64,000 nt of DNA, from positions 252,255,905-252,319,904 of the forward strand of contig OY856188.1 in assembly GCA_963693315.1 (NCBI GenBank), read 5' to 3'. The position numbers and the translations under genes are program-made. The stretch comes from Diogma glabrata. Lineage: Eukaryota; Arthropoda; Insecta; Diptera; Cylindrotomidae. Positions 57,656 to 64,000 of this stretch are shown one piece after another. The stretch's first letter is position 1. Each line of letters begins with the position of its first letter. Below the pieces are notes generated by a model. The model made no database searches, was not told where the DNA came from, and worked only from the letters and a program-made list of their open reading frames with translations.

Positions 57656-60109
57656 CGAAACTTACTATGTTTATTTACGAATCAGCAAACATGCAAAATC
57701 GCCTGATCGTGCAAAAATGTATTTGAATACCAATAATCTCTATTTAGTCCTTCAAGTTTGTATTTTTAATAAGAAAAGGATTTTATGTGACTATGGCATA
57801 ACTGTCTTGATTTCATTATATTCGAAATACATAAGTAATAAATATTGAAAGAATACCATTTTTTTTCATTAGTTCGCATATGAAGAATAGAAGAGCCTTT
57901 TCATAAACATATATTTTTTCACAACAAAAAATAATTTGTCTGTTCTTTACCTGTTTGTTCGGTTTGATTTTATGATTTAATTTACGGAACAAGATCAAGA
58001 ACATTTCTTTTGCAGTGTTGTCTGCTTTTAAAGTAGAATTTAATAATAAACGACAGCATTGGTTTGACTTAAGTCAGACAAAGAGCGAATTTAAATAATT
58101 TTTAGCGGAAATAGTTTCATTAGCTCATATATATTAACAATCATTTAAGATTTGTGGATTGCCACCAATGTTAAACCATCAGAAAGCTCTCTAGCTATAC
58201 TACAGTCAACTTATTAAGTTCTCAATTCTCTATCCAAATAACCAGACAGTAATAATATAATTTTTTATAATTGATCATATAAACACATTTTTTTTATCCA
58301 CTTTCAAAACGAAAGTTATTTTGATAGAACTTATATTCCTCTCGTTCTCTCTGCATTCAAAGATTGTGATTTCTTTAAAATTATTAAGTTTTGGCGACAG
58401 CCGACAACACGCATTCATAACATGACTTAAGTTTTTATTGAAAGTATTAGTTAGTAACTGACTTTTTAATCTTTTTTTTTTTTTGAAGGAAGTCCCCGAC
58501 ATTTTTCAATATAACTTTAACGTTATATTTTGTATTAAGAAAAAAAAAACGTAAATGACTAATATAATGTTTCGTAATTATTTTTTCATTACCGAAAAAT
58601 TAAAGTTTATCAAGAAAAAAATCAGTTTCTTTGGATTTTATAAAAGAAACTTTTACAACTTAATGTTCATTTATTTATTGTTTTAATTTAAAAAGTAGGT
58701 TGAACAGTAAAAAAATGGCGAAAATAAATGAAATGATGAATTTCACTTTAATGATTTTTAATCAATTTTAAAAATGTAATAGTAATTTAAATGAAGTAAT
58801 AACTATGTTAAACGTTTAGGTTATTAAAGTTAGTTTTTTGTTCGCTTGCAATTGTTTCAAGTTAATGCATTCATTTGTATTCATGGTAAACAAGAAATAT
58901 TTTCATGTATATATTGGTATAAAAATCGATCAATTCGATCAACGAAAACGTTTGCTATTAACATTTCGTATAAAATTTACGTTATTTATAAATAAAATGA
59001 CTATTTATATTTAATATTGTATTTTCGTCTAAACAAACGAAAAATGTTATCACAAAACCGGAAACTTATATTTTTATAATGAAACCAAAGAATCTTGCAA
59101 TCAATCATAATCTTGTGTCCGTAATCTTTTGTGAAAGTTGTTTTATACAATCTATCTATTTCATATTGGAATGGTTTTAATATTGACTACTGAACCTGAC
59201 ACATTGTCCACTACTCCCCTACTATATTGATATTTTCTGTTCTTTTTTTCAAATATGTCCGGTAAATATCGTTAGTTAACTAAAACCAAAAGTTACCCCA
59301 TATTATCGAATATTATACCACCAAACTGAAAGAAAATGTCAATTAACTACGATAATCTATTTAAAACTATTGGTAAATAAATACTTCCTAGTTCATAATT
59401 AAGTCTAGAGTAATTAACCACAAAATACAGTCGATTCAATAAAACAAAAATATTTTACTATGTTATCAATGGCAAGCAAACTAATTTAACTGATTTATGT
59501 AAGAAATGAGTGTGTAGATATGTAACTTTATTATATTTATAATTTATTGTGATAAATACAATATATGATATTAATTATAAAAGCATATTTTAAGAACAAG
59601 GTTAACGCGGTTGGTTTTAATGAATTACATTTACGGTTTCCTGTAATAATAAATTTACAATAGCTATAAAATTATTAAGAAATAGTTCATAACTCATAAT
59701 TTTAATTGGGATTGGTTCAGAAAGCAAAACGCTAGTGTGGATAAATTGGCCTTAAAACTTCACAACAAACAAGAATTTTATGTAATGCGTAGCTAGCTCC
59801 TCAAATAATAGAATAATTTAACGACCATTCGAGCATTGTAAATTATTGTGAATTTGTGTCTAGTTGTGAAGGTGTATCTAGTTCAAGCTTGCACAAGTGT
59901 GCAAGCCCTCTGTGTACAAGTGTGTCCTCTGATCGCGATAAAGTGTCCGGAACGACAATGCTTTCACATTTGAAGTACCTAATGTTCGCGGTATATTTTG
60001 ATATGTAGTCTAATTGATAACTTTGACGAGGACTGTGTTCTTACTTTAACGAAATAACAGTTGTGAGTTATTTGTGATTAGTATTTATATGAAAGTCTTT
60101 ACCCTCTAT
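57656..60109. other. Gene-free AT-rich stretch
   Basis: No supported coding sequence. A perfect short hairpin GCTTGCACAAGTGTGCAAGC lies at about 59886-59905. Everything else is unremarkable. Confidence 0.35.
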
Positions 60110-60370
60110 AAAACATCTGAAGTGTTTGGGGGCACTGTAAATTGCCAGTAGCTGTTTGTCAAAAACAGAGTATTTTTGTTCGGAACAGGAAAGTTTTTTT
60201 GAGAAAAAGGAAAGAAGTTCATAACTCCTGTTATATAGCTGCTCCAGTACTGCACCTACAACGATATCTGAAACATCATTGTTTATTTGCAGAGTACCAT
60301 TATCAATCGGATGAGCTAATAATGTAGCTTGAGTCAGATCTGCTTTAGTTGCATTCGATTCGTAATCCTA
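60110..60370 (-). pseudogene. Gypsy RNase H fragment
   Basis: The minus strand reads KADLTQATLLAHPIDNGTLQ, VSDIVVGAVLEQL, SYELLSFFSKKLS, EQKYSVFDKQLLAIYSA. This is the typical Gypsy RNase H sequence (LLAHP, D-SD-A-GAVL-Q, L-FFS-KL---E-KYS-FD-ELLAIY-A). It is close to intact over this range but isolated. Confidence 0.85.
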
Positions 60371-60424
60371 ATCGAAAGCATGTTTTTCAAAAAACTCACA
60401 AAGTGTTTGGGTTCTCACAGAATA

Positions 60425-60650
60425 CGAACGACGACTCATAATGCACCCCTCCAATGCGCAATCGACTGACCATAGTCGTACCCCAAAATATCCGGCATGG
60501 TCCTCAGGACACAACCTATATATTCCAAAAGACCTGAATGACTGTGAACAGGTATTCGTCCAGGTGGGATAAGTCAAAACAGTTTGAACACCACTATATG
60601 AAGGGCTGTATCTGTATGCATAATTAAGCAAAGATTTCGTAAATATTTTG
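60425..60650 (+). pseudogene. Gypsy integrase C-terminal fragment, opposite strand
   Basis: The plus strand reads IPKDLNDCEQVFVQVG and, after stops, TPLYEGLYLY. This matches the integrase C-terminal pattern (DL--C-HVFVR-D-V--PL-PPY-GPY-V). It lies head to head with the RNase H piece, so the two cannot be parts of one collinear copy. Confidence 0.65.
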
Positions 60651-60734
60651 TTGTCAGGCTTAATCCTGCGTACATAACTGACGATCTAAAGATAATAGTT
60701 CCGACAGCAAATCCAGTTAAATCAATGAATTCAA

Positions 60735-60875
60735 ATTTTAAACACCATCTGGATGAGGAGCAAAATCTGCAGGGTGAGTGATATAGTGTTAATAAAATAA
60801 AATATAACGTAAAGCCACACTATATCACTCACCAGAAAGATGTTGCTTCTTATCCAGACGGTGATTAAAATTTGA
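60735..60875. repeat. Hairpin between the Gypsy pieces
   Basis: CACCATCTGGATGAGGAGCA and GGGTGAGTGATATAGTG (left) pair with CACTATATCACTCACC and GCTTCTTATCCAGACGGTG (right). The outer AAATTTTAAACACC and AAAATTTGAACG also partly pair. It probably is a MITE inserted between, or responsible for separating, the Gypsy fragments. Confidence 0.65.
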
Positions 60876-60959
60876 ACGTCTGTCTTGTACGGAGGTTTAA
60901 GTCTGTCGATGATGATCGATTGTGAGAACATAAACATTTTGTAAGTTCTTTGAAAACAT

Positions 60960-61190
60960 TTTTTCCGAACTGACTTCCTTGATTAGTCGTGATTTTAAGT
61001 GGAACAACGAATCAGGAAATGTGCTGGACTGTGAAAGCTTTTACTACGGCGGTTGATACTTTCATATCTGTCAGTGGTATCGCTTCAGGTCATCGTATGA
61101 ACCTTTCTATTATTGCTGAAAGTAATTGGATGGAGGTAATGGGTCAACCAGATCAATATGGATGTGTTTGAACCGATCAGTGGGCTGATC
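60960..61190 (-). pseudogene. Gypsy integrase core fragment
   Basis: The minus strand reads PEAIPLTDMKVSTAVVKAFT, then FVVPLKITTNQGSQF. This matches the core ...RW-EAIPL-DI-A-TV--AF-----FG-P--ITTD-G-QF. The second catalytic Asp position (TTDxGxQF) reads Asn here. On the minus strand it precedes the RNase H piece, which is the reverse of normal pol order. Confidence 0.75.
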
Positions 61191-61759
61191 CTAGTGAATT
61201 ATGAATCAAAAAATGAAACAGAATTTTAAGATGACAGTGGTCGTTTTATAAAGTTAAAAATATAAAGAAAATTAAAATATTTAATTTAAAATATATAAAT
61301 AAAATAACAACAACAAGTACAATAATATTCAAGCAACAAATTTTAATTATTAATTTATTTTATGATACTTTTATGATATTTTATGATCCAAATTCCAAAC
61401 AATCCATAAGAAATTTATTACATAAATATAAAATTTGAAACTTATTATTAAAGTTTAATTAGTTTTTAGTTTAAAATACGCTGTAATTCCTGCCTGTCAA
61501 ACCAATATAAAATTTGTTACAAGAATCCAGTTTTATGTAAACTATCTTTTGTACGTTCTTTAAATTTAGGTTTATTTTTCGATTGAAAATTTATAACTAT
61601 AATGCTGTTATTATAATTTTAATATAATTTTAATTTATTCTGGAACATTGAGTGATGTATAGGAATCAAATGTTTTAGAGAATACGAATTTGAAAAGGTT
61701 TTGTATTAGTAATATCAGATATTTGAAATGATTAAAAAGTTTCAATATTCCAATATTTT
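61191..61759. other. Intergenic, nothing recognised
   Basis: AT-rich, no gene or repeat recognised. Confidence 0.35.
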
Positions 61760-62607
61760 AATATTTCTATATTTCTATATTTCTATATTTCTATATTTCG
61801 ATATTTCTATATTTCTATATTTCTATATTTCTATATTTCTATATTTCTATATTTCTATATTTCTATATTTCTATATTTCTATATTTCTATATTTCTATAT
61901 TTCTATATTTCTATATTTCTATATTTCTATATTTCTATATTTCTATATTTCTATATTTCTATATTTCTATATTTCTATATTTCTATATTTCTATATTTCT
62001 ATATTTCTATATTTCTATATTTCTATATTTCTATATTTCTGTATTTCTATATTTCTATATTTCTATATTTCTATATTTCTATAATTCTATATTTCTATAT
62101 TTCTATAATTCTATATTTCTATAATTCTATATTTCTATATTTCTATATTTCTATATTTCTATATTTCTATATTTCTATTGTTCTATATTTCTATATTTCT
62201 ATATTTCTATATTTCTATATTTCTATATTTCTATATTTCTATATTTCTATATTTCTATATTTCTATATTTCTATATTTCTATATTTCTATATTTCTATAT
62301 TTCTATATTTCTATATTTCTATATTTCTATATTTCTATATTTCTGTATTTCTATATTTCTATATTTCTATATTTCTATATTTCTATATTTCTATATTTCT
62401 ATATTTCTATATTTCTATATTTCTATATTTCTATATTTCTATATTTCTATATTTCTATATTTCTATATTTCTATATTTCTATATTTCTATATTTCTATAT
62501 TTCTATATTTCTATATTTCTATATTTCTATATTTCTATATTTCTATATTTCTATATTTCTATATTTCTGTATTTCTATATTTCTATATTTCTATATTTCT
62601 ATATTTC
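61760..62607 (+). repeat. (CTATATTT)n microsatellite, about 105 units
   Basis: An 8-bp unit repeats with few interruptions (TTTCG at about 61798, TTCTGT at 62039, 62343 and 62568, AATTC at 62082-62125, TTGTTC at 62178). Because 8 is not a multiple of 3, the array is open in a frame that cycles through an 8-residue peptide (YFYISIFL). Those open frames are artefacts. Confidence 0.95.
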
Positions 62608-62815
62608 AATATTTCAATATTTCAATATGTCAATATTTCAATATTTCAATATTTTAGTATTTAAATATTTCAATATTTCAATATTTCAATATTTCAATAT
62701 TTCAATATTTCAATATTTCAATATTTCAATATTTCAATATTTCAATATTTTAATATTTCAATATTTCAATATTGCAATATTTCAAAATTTTAATTTTCAG
62801 TATTTCAATATTTCA
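62608..62815 (+). repeat. (CAATATTT)n microsatellite, about 23 units
   Basis: The unit changes at about 62607 from CTATATTT to CAATATTT by a single base and continues with the same 8-bp period to about 62790, then degrades. The change occurs once, so the two arrays look like an expansion from two variants of one ancestral unit. Confidence 0.9.
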
Positions 62816-62984
62816 GTTGATTCAATTGATTCAATTTATTCAAATGTTTCTAAGGTTTCAATTTGCTCAATAGTTTCAAATTTTCCAACGCTGCCAATGT
62901 TACACACATGAGGGATCACGTATTGCTGATTGGTGAGTTATCGTCACTTCAACGTACTACTGGGAATAGTAGGGAGGTGTCACT

Positions 62985-63260
62985 AGACATTGTAATATAC
63001 TGACGAATGAACTTTATTCAGTCAACGATAGCACGCTCAATATTTGATATGGCATATTCGTTGATGATGGAATGATGTTGTTTGCTCGAAGAAATGAGCC
63101 TTTATATCACTCTATATGTGGAGTTCAATCGTTAAAAAAAATATTTGCGTCCGTCAACACCTCAGAACGCATGTTGTTGTGGGATCTAGGTCTCAAAAAG
63201 TTATTATGTGTTGTTGTTTTGTTGTTTGTTACACAAAACATTTTATTTAGAAAAAAAGTT
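62985..63260 (+). mobile_element. Unclassified repeat fragment (copy 2) joined to a LINE 3' end
   Basis: 62985-63145 is similar to 35380-35540 (TTCAGTCAAC, TTGATGATGG, TTTGCTCGAAGAAA). From about 63158, CAACACCTCAGAACGC, GTTGTTGTGGGA and TTATGTGTTGTTGT match the LINE 3' end at 63820-63935. Thus either the parent element ends like the LINE or two elements have been joined here. Confidence 0.55.
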
Positions 63261-63709
63261 GCAAATGTTTTAATGTTTCAGTATTTCAATGTATAAATGT
63301 TATATAGAAGTGTGTTTTAAAAATTTCAATGATGAAATATTTGGTTCAAATGAAATATTTCATCTCAAATATTTCAAAAAATTTTACTGTTTCAAGTGTT
63401 AAAACTTTCAAATATGTTTAAAATATCTTCAGGAAAAGATTCAAATATTTTTAATGTTTCAAATGTTTAAAATGTTTATAGCAAATGTGTCAAATGTTTC
63501 AAACGTATGAAATATGTAAAATGTTTCAAATTTTTTAACATGCTTCCAAATATTTCGTTCCATTTTTACTGTTTCAAATGTTAGAAATGCTTCAAAAGTT
63601 TCAAACATTTAAAAATGTTTTCAGGAAAAGTTTTATTGTTTCAAATTTTTGAAATGTTTAAAATGTTTCTAGTTACAAATGTAAATTTTGAAAAATTTAA
63701 ATTGTTTCA
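63261..63709 (+). repeat. Degenerate TTTCAAATGTTT-rich simple repeat
   Basis: Phrases such as TTTCAAATGTTTAAAATGTT recur irregularly. It continues the composition of the microsatellite field but with a diverged and longer unit. Confidence 0.6.
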
Positions 63710-63960
63710 AATTTTACAAAAGAGAGACTTCTTTGTCCGAACTGCGTACAAATGGAATAGTTTGCCGGAACACTTAGTCTCAGGTGGCTTCAACCCACAG
63801 ATGTTTAAAAAAAGCGTTAATCTACACCTCAGAACGCCAGTTGTTGTGGGACCCAGGTCTAGACCTAGGTCCTAAAAGGTATTTATGTGTTGTTGTGACA
63901 CATATTCTAAACCCTATTACACAACACATTTTATTAAAAAAAAAAAAAAAAAAAAAAATT
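63710..63960 (+). mobile_element. 3' end of a Jockey/CR1-type LINE with poly(A)
   Basis: The plus frame reads RDFFVRTAYKWNSLPEHLVS, GGFNPQMFKKSVNLHLRT and ends at a stop (63873-63875). FF-RT---WN-LP--V----(N)-F---V---L is the C-terminal signature of this LINE class. A 3' UTR follows and ends in an A run at about 63935-63958. The 5' part is missing or replaced by the simple repeat. Confidence 0.75.
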
Positions 63961-64000
63961 ATTGAAAATGTTTGGAATTTCAAAGAACTTCGGATATGAT

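Noticed and set aside
61728..62911. Three long hydrophobic open frames of 94-159 aa
   Set aside because: They are translations of the 8-bp microsatellite, which is open in all phases because its units lack stop codons in this frame. The peptide is a pure 8-residue repeat.
1..64000. CRISPR array, rRNA operon or prokaryotic operon
   Set aside because: No regularly spaced direct repeats with unique spacers, no rRNA core sequences and no operonic gene runs were seen. Introns and insect-type transposons show a eukaryotic nuclear source.

Overview
The window looks like nuclear DNA from an insect, most likely a fly. It is very AT-rich. Its two recognisable housekeeping genes have introns of only 52-105 bp with GT..AG borders, and most of the rest is decayed transposable elements of kinds common in insects: Gypsy LTR elements, RTE and I/Jockey-type LINEs, hAT-like and other TIR elements, and many hairpin MITEs. 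No bacterial operon, CRISPR array, rRNA or intact tRNA gene was seen. The species cannot be named from this sequence.

Three genes can be supported. Two lie head to tail at 3.4-6.7 kb on the plus strand: the RNA polymerase I subunit RPA49/PAF53 (six exons, 388 aa) and, about 190 bp downstream, the beta subunit of the mitochondrial processing peptidase (five exons, 474 aa, with the HxxEH zinc site). The third is on the minus strand at 19.15-21.63 kb: a two-exon gene for a 123-aa protein that I do not recognise. Its 2.1-kb intron contains an almost perfect 199-bp palindrome. A possible isolated coding exon lies at 52.34-52.48 kb.

Layout. 0-1.75 kb: remnant of Gypsy pol ending at a polypurine tract and LTR start, with a LINE piece nested inside it. 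3.4-6.7 kb: the two genes. 7.6-10.0 kb: minus-strand I/Jockey-like LINE remnant, a SINE-like derivative of it, and a MITE. 11.8-15.6 kb: nearly full-length RTE LINE with 13-bp target duplications, itself interrupted by a 5'-inverted piece of the I/Jockey-like LINE that has its own 12-bp duplication. 15.65-16.69 kb: TIR element. 19-22 kb: the 123-aa gene. 23.5-25.2 kb: degenerate AT-rich minisatellite. 25.6-26.1 kb: LINE pieces. 27.0-28.2 kb: hAT-like element. 28.4-34.8 kb: diverged repeats carrying nested TIR and foldback elements. 39.8-44.5 kb: a 4.66-kb TIR element containing LINE and Gypsy pieces. 46.9-47.8 kb: tandem duplication. 50.9 kb: LTR-element integrase fragment. 52.7-54.6 kb: an unusual GC-rich palindrome cluster between direct repeats. 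60.1-61.2 kb: scrambled Gypsy pieces. 61.76-62.8 kb: 8-bp microsatellite. 63.0-64.0 kb: two LINE 3' ends.

The two named genes have separate housekeeping roles (rRNA transcription and mitochondrial import) and share no evident pathway. The rest records repeated nesting of mobile elements. The least explained part is the palindrome cluster at 53.2-54.2 kb, where two large hairpins carry small GNA-loop hairpins with compensating base changes.
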